Counted from the stretch's first letter, positions 37,864-47,012 are shown. The stretch is 55,441 bases of DNA from an uncultured Porphyromonadaceae bacterium (GCA_905198125.1 CAJKBH010000027.1:1-55441); one strand, 5' to 3'. Notes: generated by a model not told the origin, from the sequence alone. Made by a program: numbers and translations.

Positions 37864-38910
37864 ATGCCACAGCCCAAATATAACCTGCATCTGAAAGGCT
37901 TTGTCGGAGGCTACGACTTCGACCGCGATTATGTAGACTACATACTCGCCAAAAACGCCGGGAAACCCGTTAACGTGCTTATCGACAGCACAGGCGGCTC
38001 ACTCGCCACCGCACTTTCTATTTCCTCCGCTTTCAAGCTGCACGGCGACGTGTCGGTGCATTTCGTCGGCATGAACGCCTCTGCAGCGACTATCGCCGCC
38101 CTCGGTGCAAAGCACGTCAGCATCGACACCGCCGCTTGGTACCTCGTGCATAAATGCTCCAACGAGTTTTTCAAATGGTCGAGCCTCAACGCCGACCAGA
38201 TGGCCGACCTAATTTCTGCCCTCGAAAGGCAGAAAGCCGACCTTGACAAACTCGATGCCGGAGTTGCCGCCATGTACGCCGCTAAATGCTGCAAAGACCC
38301 CAAAGCACTCCTTGACCTTATGAAAGTAGGAGGCTGGCTATCGGCCAAAGAAGCCCTTGAATGGGGTTTTGTCGATGAAATAACCGACGAGCCGGAGGAC
38401 ACCGCCCCCAAACTCACCGATTCCACCGCCTCGGCGATGGCGGCTGCCGGTATGCCTATACCCAATGTGCCCGTCGCCGACAGAGAAAGCGGCCTCGGCA
38501 GGTTCTTCGCGGCCATTGCCGCTATGTTCAGGCCCTCCAACACCGCCACGCCCGTAATCAATAACCAATCAAATACTCCCCAAATGTCTACTATCATCTT
38601 CCCGGCACTGTGCGCCGCCCTCGCCCTTGATTCACTGGAACTTTCGGGCGACAAGGCCACGGCAAGCCTCTCCGTGGAGCAGCTTGCAAAAATCGACAAG
38701 GCTCTGAACGGCAACGCCTCCGAAATCAAGGCCAAAGACACCGAAATCGCCACCCTCAAAGCCCGTGTTGCCGAACTCGAAAAGACACCGGCGGAAACCA
38801 CCTCCGCCATCGTCAGCACTTCGCAGCAGCCCGAAAAGCCCGAATCCCCTATGGACGCTTTCAGCGCATCGGTCAGACGCGCCCGCGAGATCTACGACCA
38901 ACTGCCGTAA
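37864..38910 (+). CDS. Phage head maturation protease (ClpP/S14 fold) fused to a scaffold-like domain
   Basis: The 348-residue product has a ClpP-like domain (residues 1-175) with the oxyanion GGS, nucleophile Ser73 in GMNASAA and His96 in WYLVHKC, then a low-complexity linker and a C-terminal scaffold-like part with a coiled coil (KAKDTEIATLKARVAELEKT). It should process the capsid shell during assembly. An in-frame Met at residue 241 (38584-38586) begins MSTIIFPALC right after the linker and could give a separate scaffold protein. The capsid gene follows 47 bp later. Confidence 0.85.
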   Translation: MPQPKYNLHLKGFVGGYDFDRDYVDYILAKNAGKPVNVLIDSTGGSLATALSISSAFKLHGDVSVHFVGMNASAATIAALGAKHVSIDTAAWYLVHKCSNEFFKWSSLNADQMADLISALERQKADLDKLDAGVAAMYAAKCCKDPKALLDLMKVGGWLSAKEALEWGFVDEITDEPEDTAPKLTDSTASAMAAAGMPIPNVPVADRESGLGRFFAAIAAMFRPSNTATPVINNQSNTPQMSTIIFPALCAALALDSLELSGDKATASLSVEQLAKIDKALNGNASEIKAKDTEIATLKARVAELEKTPAETTSAIVSTSQQPEKPESPMDAFSASVRRAREIYDQLP

Positions 38911-38957
38911 GCTCTATGCCGCAAATCCTCCCTCTGTAACCAAAATTCAAGTACATT

Positions 38958-39932
38958 ATGCCCGATTTACTTCACTCTATCCAAATCACCGACCCCGACT
39001 ATGAAAGGGCGGCTATCCAGTGGAAGACCGACTTTCTTCTCATGCCGCTCTTTGCCTGTGAGGAAGCCCTGAAATATATGCAGGGTATGCCCGGAGTTAC
39101 CGCGCCTACGAAGCTCCCCTCCGTCGAGGGCGCGGGGCAGTTCGCCCCTTACCGACGCGACCGCCGCAGCGCGTCGGCCACCAAAGTAGGCTACCGCGAG
39201 ATTACTTCCTACCTCGGCAACGTGCGCGAGGACTTCGAGCCGCTGGAAATCATTCAGACCCTTTTAGGGCGCGGCACCGCCACTCTCGGCGACGCACAGA
39301 TGCAGGCTCCCTCGGCGCGCCTCGTCATCGCCGCCGTCATGCGCTCGCTCGGACACCACCTGCACGAGGTTCTTTTCACCGCCAGGCGCAACCCCGACGG
39401 CGACACGACTGCCGACCTGTTCGACGGCTGGGGAACTATCCTCGACCGCGAAATGGAGGACGGCAACATTTCCGTCGCAAAAAACAACCTCATCGAGCTT
39501 ACCGAGGCTGTCGACGGCACTAACGCCGTCGATGTCGCAAAAGAGGTGGAACGCTCATGCGACCCGCATCTGAGAAAGCAGCACAAGTTCCTGTTCTGCG
39601 ACCCGGAGTTTGCCGACTTCTATAACGACGCATACCTTGTTACACACAACTCCGTGCCATATAACAAGAAATACGAGCAGCCCATTGTAGAGGGCAGCTT
39701 CAACAAGACCACAATCGTGCCCCTCGACTGCCTCGCAGGTACGGACAAGTATATCCTCACCCCCGGCTCCAATATGCTCTACGCCTACGACAACATGAGC
39801 GACCTTACCCGTATGGAGGTCAAACGCTGGGAACCGTGGGCTATGACTATCGCCGCCGCTATGTTCTTCGGCACACAGTTCCGAAGTATCGACCGCCGCT
39901 TCCTCAAAGTTGTTAAACTCAAATCCGCTTAA
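38958..39932 (+). CDS. Major capsid protein (HK97-like)
   Basis: The 324-residue product lies directly after the protease/scaffold gene, the usual position of the capsid gene. It begins MPDLLHSIQITD, has a long E-loop-like region (TKVGYREITSYLGNVREDFEPLE) and a C-terminal A-domain-like stretch ending MFFGTQFRSIDRRFLKVVKLK. The identification rests on context and overall layout rather than on one motif. Confidence 0.75.
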   Translation: MPDLLHSIQITDPDYERAAIQWKTDFLLMPLFACEEALKYMQGMPGVTAPTKLPSVEGAGQFAPYRRDRRSASATKVGYREITSYLGNVREDFEPLEIIQTLLGRGTATLGDAQMQAPSARLVIAAVMRSLGHHLHEVLFTARRNPDGDTTADLFDGWGTILDREMEDGNISVAKNNLIELTEAVDGTNAVDVAKEVERSCDPHLRKQHKFLFCDPEFADFYNDAYLVTHNSVPYNKKYEQPIVEGSFNKTTIVPLDCLAGTDKYILTPGSNMLYAYDNMSDLTRMEVKRWEPWAMTIAAAMFFGTQFRSIDRRFLKVVKLKSA

Positions 39933-39935
39933 TCT

Positions 39936-40520
39936 ATGGCTATCGCAGCTTCTTCTTGCCTCAACATTCAAAAGAGCCTCGCATGGTGTCAGGGAACGCC
40001 CGAATACGCCGGTGTGCGCCGTCGTATCTACTATCTCGCCAAAAGCGAGATAGTGGGCTGGCCGCTCCTTGAACGCGATGCCAACGGCATACGCGCGACG
40101 TCGGCCAGATACAAGGGCGACTTCACCCTCAAAGCCGACGCCAAATGGAAATTCATCGACATTCTCCCCGACAAATCGCAGCTTACCTCCGAGCCGCAGG
40201 GCGAGCTTCCCTCGCAGACACAGCTTAACAAGCTCGTCGCCGTACACCCCGGCGTGGGCGCGGAGGCATCCGCTGCCGCAGCTTATCTCAACAACTCGGA
40301 CAATGTTTTTATCGTACAGGATATGAACGACAATTACCGCGTTGTCGGCTGCGACAAGTGGCTCACCAAAACGACGGTGAACCAGGACAACGGACAGGGG
40401 GCTTCCGGCACCACCTCGACAACTATTAACGTCGAAGCCTCCGACGAGGTGCCCGCGCCTTTCTACGACGGCGAGATTATCACCGAGGACGGGATAATCA
40501 ACCCCAAAAAGGCCGCCTGA
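39936..40520 (+). CDS. Putative virion structural protein
   Basis: The 194-residue product starts 3 bp after the capsid stop, so the genes are tightly coupled. It is soluble, with a long disordered Gly/Ser/Thr-rich linker (QDNGQGASGTTSTTINVEASD) before a short acidic tail. A decoration or head-completion role is possible. Family not recognised. Confidence 0.6.
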   Translation: MAIAASSCLNIQKSLAWCQGTPEYAGVRRRIYYLAKSEIVGWPLLERDANGIRATSARYKGDFTLKADAKWKFIDILPDKSQLTSEPQGELPSQTQLNKLVAVHPGVGAEASAAAAYLNNSDNVFIVQDMNDNYRVVGCDKWLTKTTVNQDNGQGASGTTSTTINVEASDEVPAPFYDGEIITEDGIINPKKAA

Positions 40521-40523
40521 TAG

Positions 40524-41180
40524 ATGGCTTCCCCTTACGACGGCAGCGGCGCGGTTGACATGGGCGAGATTATCCGTGGGATAACGACACCCGAACTCGA
40601 AACGCCGTCTGCCGCCGTTTTATCTTCCTCTCAATCCGGCAAGGATCTGTTTACCGTAAAGAAACGGCAACAGTGGGCGCACGACGATGGCGCGCGGTGC
40701 GACTTTCAGAGCCGCCCCATGCTCGCATACCGTACCGGCCTTTTCTTCCTTGCCGTGTGGAAACGGAGCGTCTACGGCAAAACGCTTTCCGAAATCAAGG
40801 CCGACGATGCCATGATTCCGAAAATTGCCGGGGCCACCGCCGCGCTTCTCGCCGATGTTCTCGGCTATAACCTCGCCGCCGGAGGCTGGGCGGTGATTAC
40901 CACCCCGAAACGGAGGCACCGTCAGCGCAACTTCGCCTCACTCGTTGCTGCCGACCTTGCCCGTCAACTCGCAATACCTTTTTATGAAGATGTCGCGCTC
41001 TGCCGCTCCAAACAGCGGGTGAACGCGACCTTTGAAATGAATGTATGCCCTGCGGAGCAGAACATTATAGTTTTCGATGATTTCGTTACCACCGGCCAGA
41101 CGATGCTTGCAATGAAACGGATCTTTCAGCCTACCGGCAAGAACCTCGTCTTTATCGCCGGGATTAACAATAAGGCATAG
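40524..41180 (+). CDS. Phosphoribosyltransferase-like protein in the head module
   Basis: The 218-residue product carries the PRPP-binding signature IIVFDDFVTTGQTM from residue 181 (type I PRTases: hydrophobic x3-4, DDxxTTG, T). Upstream are an arginine-rich NTPKRRHRQRNF-like stretch (TTPKRRHRQRNFASL) and ALCRSKQRVNATFE, which resemble the ComF-like layout. Phosphoribosyltransferases transfer ribose-5-phosphate from PRPP to bases or other groups. It follows the structural gene by 3 bp, so it is expressed with the head genes. Its substrate is unknown. Confidence 0.75.
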   Translation: MASPYDGSGAVDMGEIIRGITTPELETPSAAVLSSSQSGKDLFTVKKRQQWAHDDGARCDFQSRPMLAYRTGLFFLAVWKRSVYGKTLSEIKADDAMIPKIAGATAALLADVLGYNLAAGGWAVITTPKRRHRQRNFASLVAADLARQLAIPFYEDVALCRSKQRVNATFEMNVCPAEQNIIVFDDFVTTGQTMLAMKRIFQPTGKNLVFIAGINNKA

Positions 41181-41182
41181 CC

Positions 41183-41728
41183 TTATTCTTCAAATATTGT
41201 TTTGGGCTTTGGATTGGATATTACAAACTGCCATTGATAATTATACGAATCCTCGAAATATAAAGTATCGCAGTTCGCTTTTTTCTTGACTACTATGGTA
41301 TTGCGCTTTCGCCTTACAACATTCTCAACTTCGCCAATGTAGGGGGTAACGTAGACATTATAAATCTTGCCGTTTGATAATTCTATTTTATTGCCGGTTT
41401 TGCGCCAATAATCTATCGACACTACCGTATCGTTTAGGGCAGATTTATAACACTGGTAATATTTTTCTTCGCTTGCCTTATCTCCGTGATAATTAACCAC
41501 GGCGAAAAGAATAAGCGTAATTGTCGCCACCCAATAAAACCAACTGTATTTTTTCAAGAATCCCCAAAAATCCAAATGAAGTTTTTGTTGGCTCATAGTT
41601 ATCACACACGCGAAAGTTGCAAATCCATACATAAATAATGCTGCAAGCGCAAACCTGAATATTACGACTGTCATAAAGACAATCGCAATAGCTATTAGCA
41701 AGATTATGCTTTTCCGATGTGCGACCAT
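41183..41728 (-). CDS. Membrane protein of unknown function, cargo gene
   Basis: The 181-residue product has three hydrophobic segments in the first 90 residues (about 7-25, 28-45 and 65-82) and a hydrophilic C-terminal domain. It is AT-richer than the phage genes and encoded on the opposite strand behind a secreted-protein gene. It probably shares the promoter at 42571-42578. Function unknown. Confidence 0.75.
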   Translation of the reverse strand: MVAHRKSIILLIAIAIVFMTVVIFRFALAALFMYGFATFACVITMSQQKLHLDFWGFLKKYSWFYWVATITLILFAVVNYHGDKASEEKYYQCYKSALNDTVVSIDYWRKTGNKIELSNGKIYNVYVTPYIGEVENVVRRKRNTIVVKKKANCDTLYFEDSYNYQWQFVISNPKPKTIFEE

Positions 41729-41754
41729 ATCTCAAAACTATATAAGCCGCTGGA

Positions 41755-42540
41755 TTATTTCAAATCATCAGCAGTAAAAATAAATTCATATAAAATATCG
41801 CCCGTTTCGTTAAGATAGGAATAATGCAGAGTTATACCCTTTTCTTCAATTTCAATTAAATAATCCGGGTTAATATTAGCCCGCAAATTATTTATTAAAT
41901 TCATTCGATTATGTTGGATTATTTCATCAGTGATATTCGATGAATCTATATTGCCTTCAATTCTATATACCCAGTTAGCTTCGTTATCTTTAATGAACCC
42001 GTTGATTAAATAGACGCCATTAACTACTTTCAAAGGAAACTTCATATTGGAAAATGTATACTGCAACATTTCCAAATATGGTTTAAGAGAAGAAAAGTCG
42101 CCGTTTTTAAGTTTGGAGTAGACTATGGGTATCGCAGATGCCGGAACCGTAACAAATTGAGTACAGTTTAACCCGTCTGCTGATGGAGAAGTAACTACTG
42201 TTCTGAATCCTGCTTCGGCTTCAATCATTGAGATAGAGAAAATCTCATCGTAACCGGTCAGAAGTTGGGCTATCCCGTTTTCAGTAGAAGCGTTTTTAAT
42301 AACGCTCTCAACAAATTCAGGGTTAAGGGTATAATTTATGACAAGCATTTTCTCCTTTTTATCTACTCCAATGTTGGTAAGAACTATTCCCGGAGCTATA
42401 TTATAAGGGAATACCATAGAGCTGTGTAGAGAATCCACCACCTGTGCAAAGCGGTCAATACTACTATTCTTAGCCGTAGTTGAGTGTGTAATGAAGATTA
42501 CACAGACAAAAAGTAAAATGGATTTAAGATAATTACACAT
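41755..42540 (-). CDS. Secreted/periplasmic protein of unknown function, cargo gene
   Basis: The 261-residue product begins with a signal peptide (LKSILLFVCVIFITHSTTA). The rest is mixed alpha/beta with no recognised domain. A leftward -7 box lies about 30 bp upstream. With the membrane protein downstream it forms a two-gene AT-rich unit inserted between two rightward phage blocks, the look of a moron or superinfection-related cargo. Function is not proposed. Confidence 0.75.
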   Translation of the reverse strand: MCNYLKSILLFVCVIFITHSTTAKNSSIDRFAQVVDSLHSSMVFPYNIAPGIVLTNIGVDKKEKMLVINYTLNPEFVESVIKNASTENGIAQLLTGYDEIFSISMIEAEAGFRTVVTSPSADGLNCTQFVTVPASAIPIVYSKLKNGDFSSLKPYLEMLQYTFSNMKFPLKVVNGVYLINGFIKDNEANWVYRIEGNIDSSNITDEIIQHNRMNLINNLRANINPDYLIEIEEKGITLHYSYLNETGDILYEFIFTADDLK

Positions 42541-42570
42541 AGTAAAAAGGTGTTATACCATCAATAAACG

Positions 42571-42623
42571 CAAAGTTACGCATTTTCTGTCTTTTTACAG
42601 CTATCCGGGGCTATATAATTTTG
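42571..42623. promoter_or_regulatory. Divergent promoters between the cargo pair and the packaging block
   Basis: The leftward box is TAACTTTG (plus-strand 42571-42578), for the secreted-protein gene. The rightward box is TAATTTTG at 42616-42623, 25 bp before the start at 42648. Confidence 0.6.
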
Positions 42624-42647
42624 TATCAGACAAAATCATAAGCCGTA

Positions 42648-43169
42648 ATGAACCACCAATTTACCGAAAATCTCGGCGCGTGGCTCCGGGAGAAACCCGA
42701 CAGCCGCGACTATGCCGACGGCTGCAAGATGTTCTTGCAGTTGACCGGGCGCGTCAATATGTATAAGAACCTCCTGGCCGTGCCCGATATGCCGCGCCTC
42801 GAAGCCGAACTGCAAAAGCACTACAACTTCCGTGTTGCAGACCTAACCCATGCGCAGGTTGTGGAAATGGACGCGAAAGCCGTCACTATCGCCTCCGACA
42901 ACAATCTCCACACCGCTGCACCCTCCGACACGCCGCGCGGCAAACGTGCCGATCACGCCGCCCTGCCGCCCGAAATACAGGCTTTATACGTCGAGAACCT
43001 TTCACTGCTCCGGCGTATGCGTGAGATGCATCTGCGCCTACGCAACCTCTCGGCCGAAAACTCCGTATGCCCCGACAGCGAGCGTTACCCATTTCTCAAA
43101 GAGCTTATCGACCTCGATAAGAAATACCGCTCCAACTGGCAGAAATACGACAGCTATAATCCCCAATGA
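42648..43169 (+). CDS. Hypothetical protein of the packaging block
   Basis: The 173-residue product is mostly helical, with a heptad-like C-terminal helix (IQALYVENLSLLRRMREMHLRLRNLSAEN). It opens the run leading to the terminase genes, and its stop overlaps the next start by ATGA (43166-43169). No family recognised. Confidence 0.7.
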   Translation: MNHQFTENLGAWLREKPDSRDYADGCKMFLQLTGRVNMYKNLLAVPDMPRLEAELQKHYNFRVADLTHAQVVEMDAKAVTIASDNNLHTAAPSDTPRGKRADHAALPPEIQALYVENLSLLRRMREMHLRLRNLSAENSVCPDSERYPFLKELIDLDKKYRSNWQKYDSYNPQ

Positions 43170-43699
43170 AACGCACGGCCTCCATTTCCGAAATCCTCCG
43201 GCCTCTCAAAGACGCGCCTTTTCAGGCGTATCTCTCAAATGCCGTGCAGGTGGCCGACATACTGGAGTGGATTCTGGAACAGACCGGCACCGCCGAAGTG
43301 TGGCAGACCTCCTTCTCCATATCCGAAGAATTTCTGCGTCGCCTTTTCTTCCTCAAAAAGAAACGCCCCATATCGCGCTTCAATCTATTGCTCGACCACA
43401 AGGCCACCAACAAGACCGTCAAACTGTGGAGCTTCATAGTGCAGGTTGTCGACCGCACTTTCCTGGCCGACAACCATTCAAAAGTCCTGTTGGTGCGCTC
43501 CGGGCGCGGCGACACCGTAGCCGTCGTTACCTCGCAGAACCTCACTCGCGGCAACCGTGCCGAGAGTGCCTTTATCTCGACCTCGCCGGAGATTTTCGCC
43601 AATCTCCATGCCTCGGTGCTCGACATCATCGAGAACCATTCCGTACCCCTCAACGACCTGTATAACCAACGCCTCGACACCGCCAATGAACTCCGATAA
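43166..43699 (+). CDS. PLD-like (HKD) family protein
   Basis: The 177-residue product has a single phospholipase-D-type motif: His104-x-Lys106 in NHSKVLLV, then TSQNLTRGNRAE supplying the usual Ser/Asn and acidic positions. Single-motif members such as Nuc act as dimers, usually nucleases. It is translationally coupled to the gene before and overlaps the one after, within the block that leads to the terminase. A DNA-processing role in packaging is possible; a defence or anti-defence role also fits. Confidence 0.75.
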   Translation: MKRTASISEILRPLKDAPFQAYLSNAVQVADILEWILEQTGTAEVWQTSFSISEEFLRRLFFLKKKRPISRFNLLLDHKATNKTVKLWSFIVQVVDRTFLADNHSKVLLVRSGRGDTVAVVTSQNLTRGNRAESAFISTSPEIFANLHASVLDIIENHSVPLNDLYNQRLDTANELR

Positions 43700-43976
43700 C
43701 ATCATTTTCTCCGAACAGCAGCTTTCCGACATTGAGAAATATGCAAGCATATACCACAAAATATCCGACATCGCCGTGATACTCGACATCGCCCCCGAAG
43801 TGCTGCGCAACGCCATTTCTCACCGCGACAGCGAAGTGTCGCGCCGCTATCATCGCGGCAAGGCCATTTCCAAAGTGAAACTGCGTCAACAGGAAATGAT
43901 GCTCGCACAGGTTGGCTCGCCTCTCGCGCTCGTCAACACAGCCAACAACCTCCTTGACATGGAAGACGATGAGTAA
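43686..43976 (+). CDS. Small HTH-like protein of the packaging block
   Basis: The 96-residue product starts inside the end of the PLD-like gene at MNSDNIIFSEQ. Its helical N-terminal half (QLSDIEKYASIYHKISDIAVILDIAPEVLRNAI) looks like the HTH of phage small terminase or adaptor proteins, and the next start overlaps its end. It may form part of the DNA-recognition apparatus. Confidence 0.65.
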   Translation: MNSDNIIFSEQQLSDIEKYASIYHKISDIAVILDIAPEVLRNAISHRDSEVSRRYHRGKAISKVKLRQQEMMLAQVGSPLALVNTANNLLDMEDDE

Positions 43977-44583
43977 GAAACAACCCGACACGCTCGAAGT
44001 ATGCCGCCGTTCTCTCTTTGCCGCCAAAGAGGAACTGGACGCGCTATATACCGAGGCTATGGTGCTTCGGGTGCTGCGCATACGCGACCTTTACGCCTGG
44101 GTCATTGCCAACCCCGACGCAAAGGATCGCCAGTTTGTCGAGGAACATCTTTACCGCTACCGGCTCTCGAAATTCACCGCTTACTCCGACCTCGCCATAA
44201 TTAAGCAGCTTCTTCCCTCGCTGTCGGCGGCGAGCCGCGACTGGCACCGTTGGCGCAGTAATGAAATGTTCCTCGAAACATACTCTATGGCGAAGAAACG
44301 CAAGGACACGCGCACTATGGAGCGCGCGGCCTCGGCCTATGCCAAGTACAACCGCGTCGACCTCGAAGACGAACAGGCCGTGCCGTGGGAGCAGCTTCTT
44401 CCGCAGCCTTTCACCGCCACCGACGACCCTTCCGTACTCGGCATTAAGCCCATACCAAATCTTCAGGAGAAGATTGACGCGCTACTGGAGAAATACCGCG
44501 CCGAAACGATAGATATTGATGATGTGGACTTCGAGGAAGTAGACCTCGAAGAAAATGTGCTATTCAATGACAGTACCCAATAA
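43969..44583 (+). CDS. Putative terminase small subunit
   Basis: The 204-residue product, set to start at MSKKQPDTLEV within the previous gene's end, is helical, with a central HTH-like part (FVEEHLYRYRLSKFTAYSDL) and a very acidic C-terminus (DIDDVDFEEVDLEEN) typical of proteins that contact the large subunit. It is the nearest rightward gene before the large terminase. The assignment rests on position and layout. Confidence 0.6.
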   Translation: MSKKQPDTLEVCRRSLFAAKEELDALYTEAMVLRVLRIRDLYAWVIANPDAKDRQFVEEHLYRYRLSKFTAYSDLAIIKQLLPSLSAASRDWHRWRSNEMFLETYSMAKKRKDTRTMERAASAYAKYNRVDLEDEQAVPWEQLLPQPFTATDDPSVLGIKPIPNLQEKIDALLEKYRAETIDIDDVDFEEVDLEENVLFNDSTQ

Positions 44584-44743
44584 GCCACTGGCAAAATCCC
44601 AATCCCGATAGTACCGCGATGATTATGCTTGCCGTCTTATTGTAACTTTCCTCCCCTCGGATTTTCCTCATTATATATAACGATAGCCCATAGACACAGT
44701 AGCCTACGAGTACACTCATCAATAGAAGAAAAAGCCCTAACAT
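44564..44743 (-). CDS. Small two-helix membrane protein
   Basis: The 59-residue product (start MLGLFLLL chosen because the -7 box TAACTTTG, plus-strand 44759-44766, places transcription start just upstream) has two membrane helices, about 1-24 and 38-56. It is AT-rich and wedged between the two terminase genes on the opposite strand, overlapping the end of the small-subunit gene by 20 bp. It may be a superinfection-exclusion or toxin-type cargo gene, or simply a chance frame. Confidence 0.45.
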   Translation of the reverse strand: MLGLFLLLMSVLVGYCVYGLSLYIMRKIRGEESYNKTASIIIAVLSGLGFCQWLIGYCH

Positions 44744-44775
44744 TTTTATCCTTTTGTGCAAAGTTAATCATTTTT

Positions 44776-46449
44776 ATGGAAACCGCCGCGCCACGCAAGA
44801 TTTACTTTAACCGCCCCCAACGCCTTACGCAGCTTATCGGCGCGAACACTACCGTTATCGTCGCCGGACGGCGCACGGGCAAGACCGACAGCATCGCAGC
44901 CCCTTTCGTGTTGCGAAATATGCAGCGTATGCCAGGCTCTACCGGCGGCATTGTCGTGCCTACCTTCAAGCACGGACTTACAAATACATTGCCCGGTCTG
45001 CTTGCCGCGTGGAAACGCTGGGGCTTCATCAACGGAGTTCATTATGTCGTCGGGCGAAGACCTCCGAAATCCTTTGCCAAGCCTATCACCGAGCCGCACG
45101 ACTACGAACACGTCATATCGTTCTACAACGGCTCCATCGCCATTATTATATCGCAAGACCGCCCCGGCTCGTCTAACTCGCTCACCCTGTCGTGGCTGCT
45201 CGTCGACGAGGCTAAGTTTATCGACTACGACAAACTTAAAGACGAAACCCTCCCTGCCAACGGCGGCATCAAATCGCACTTCGGACACCACTCCTTCAAC
45301 CACAGCATTATGATACTGTCGGATATGCCGCAGACAAAGCGCGGCTCGTGGTTCCTCCACTACCGCGAGAAGATGGACACCGACCTTATAGCCGCTATCG
45401 AGGCCACCGTCTACGAGATTTGGCGCATCAAATCTCGCATACGCAAACTCAACAAATCCCAATCCCCGATTCCCGATTACCTGCGAGGCCATCTGCGACG
45501 CCTCGATCGCGCCCTTAATCAGATGCGCTCCGTGGCCGTATATTATAAGGAATACTCCAGTATCGAGAACTTGCAGCTTCTCGGCGAGAACTACATAAAG
45601 CAGATGAAGCGCGACATTACCCCTTTGACTTTCCAAACCTCCATACTTTGTCAGAGGATCGGAATTGCCAAAGACGGTTTTTATTCCTCCATGCGCGAGC
45701 GGCACAAGTATAACGCCTCCGACTTTGAAAGCCTTGACTTGGCTTTCAAAAGTTTATGTGATGATAAGGTTATGGAAGCCGATAACCTCATAGCCCATAA
45801 CCTCATAACCTGCAAAGCGGACGCCGACGTGAACCCTCTCGCGCCTATTTGCATAGGCTTGGACTATAACGCCAACATCAACTGGATTGTGGCCGGGCAA
45901 CCCTCCGGCAAGCGGCTCAACATCATAAAATCCTTTTATGTAAAGTTTGAGCGCAAGCTGCCCGAACTTGTCGCCGACTTCTGCGACTACTATGCCTCAC
46001 ACCAAAACAAGACCGTCGTGTTCTACTACGACAGCACCGCTTTGGGAGGCAACTATGCCGTCAACGACCAGGATTTTCGGTGGGTAATTATCCACGAGTT
46101 TGAGCGGCACGGCTGGCGCGTCGAAGATGTCTACCTCGGCAACCCCATGCGACACGATGAAAAATACCTGCTCATAAATCAGGGCTTCGCAGGTAAACAG
46201 CGGCTTATGCCGTTTTTCAACCGTCAGAACAACGACGATTTAATCCTTGCCATACAGTCTGCCGGGGTGAGCCGTGGACGCCTCGGATTCCGCAAGGACA
46301 AAGCCGGTGAAAAACTCGCCGAAACCGAGGAAGACCGCCTCGAACACCGCACCGACGGCACCGACGCTTTCGACACCCTCTATATCGGCTGTGAAAAGTT
46401 CCCCTATAACGACACCTGCATATCCGTAGCACTCGGCGGCATTGTCTGA
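44776..46449 (+). CDS. Terminase large subunit
   Basis: The 557-residue product pumps DNA into the prohead and cuts it. The ATPase has Walker A GRRTGKT at residues 31-37 and Walker B LLVDEA at about 141-146. The RNase H-like nuclease begins near LDYNANINWIV, with FYYDSTALGG as a further acidic site and a conserved end (GTDAFDTLYI). The start at METAAPRK is chosen because upstream codons are antisense to the small membrane gene. Confidence 0.92.
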   Translation: METAAPRKIYFNRPQRLTQLIGANTTVIVAGRRTGKTDSIAAPFVLRNMQRMPGSTGGIVVPTFKHGLTNTLPGLLAAWKRWGFINGVHYVVGRRPPKSFAKPITEPHDYEHVISFYNGSIAIIISQDRPGSSNSLTLSWLLVDEAKFIDYDKLKDETLPANGGIKSHFGHHSFNHSIMILSDMPQTKRGSWFLHYREKMDTDLIAAIEATVYEIWRIKSRIRKLNKSQSPIPDYLRGHLRRLDRALNQMRSVAVYYKEYSSIENLQLLGENYIKQMKRDITPLTFQTSILCQRIGIAKDGFYSSMRERHKYNASDFESLDLAFKSLCDDKVMEADNLIAHNLITCKADADVNPLAPICIGLDYNANINWIVAGQPSGKRLNIIKSFYVKFERKLPELVADFCDYYASHQNKTVVFYYDSTALGGNYAVNDQDFRWVIIHEFERHGWRVEDVYLGNPMRHDEKYLLINQGFAGKQRLMPFFNRQNNDDLILAIQSAGVSRGRLGFRKDKAGEKLAETEEDRLEHRTDGTDAFDTLYIGCEKFPYNDTCISVALGGIV

Positions 46450-46496
46450 TTTTCCTATGTGGTAATACGTCTGTGGCACGGCGACCTTTTCCACCG

Positions 46497-46667
46497 CAAA
46501 GTTAAAGCGGCCCCGGCGCGTCAAGGGCAGGTGAATTGCCTCGAAAAATTTGCCGTCGGAAATTTTTGTCGGTCAACCCTTGACCCCTGCGCCTTGCAGC
46601 CGCACTTTGCACGGCAGTGTAAAAGGCTCTTGCGAGCCACAAGTTTAACTTCTTACCACATACTGAT
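46497..46667 (+). promoter_or_regulatory. Structured repeat element, copy 2 (type B)
   Basis: It has a leftward -7 box CAAAGTTA at 46497-46504. The outer stem GTCAAGGG 46520-46527 / CCCTTGAC 46577-46584 encloses two hairpins: GGCA/TGCC (46526-46540) and AAAAATTT/AAATTTTT (46544-46567), i.e. a three-way junction. GTAAAA lies at 46619-46624 and a hairpin GGCTC/GAGCC at 46625-46638, then 29 nt to the ATG at 46668. It shares GCACTTTGCACGGCAGTGTAAAAG-type sequence with copy 1. Confidence 0.75.
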
Positions 46668-46916
46668 ATGGAAAATAAGACAACAAAAGCCGAGTACACC
46701 TTTCACTACTATGCCGACGGCATCGAGGTAACACAGCGCATCTACAACGCTATCGCCACCGCCAACATACTCCGCCCTAAGGCTGCCGTGCCATGCCTTG
46801 TATGCCACGAGAAGCGCCCGGCTCTTACCGGCAATCCCCACATCGAGAAAGCCATAAGCGAGGCTTTCGATCGCTACGACAAGGCACACGCCGCCGACCC
46901 TCCGACAACCGACTAA
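46668..46916 (+). CDS. Small hypothetical protein under a structured repeat element
   Basis: The 82-residue product begins MENKTTKAEYTFHYYADG and has one CLVC pair and a helical C-terminus. No family recognised. It has the same upstream element as ardA, so it may belong to the same early or anti-defence set. That is inference. Confidence 0.7.
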   Translation: MENKTTKAEYTFHYYADGIEVTQRIYNAIATANILRPKAAVPCLVCHEKRPALTGNPHIEKAISEAFDRYDKAHAADPPTTD

Positions 46917-47004
46917 TCACGCCCACCGCGCCCCCGACCTCACCGCCGGGGGCGCATCATTATATTTTTCGGCATAAAACACTCGTTTTCTCGGAGATTA
47001 TCAT

Positions 47005-47012
47005 TAACTTTG
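47005..47012 (+). promoter_or_regulatory. -7 box of the lipoprotein gene
   Basis: TAACTTTG, about 55 bp upstream of the lipoprotein start, in an AT-rich stretch. Confidence 0.6.
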
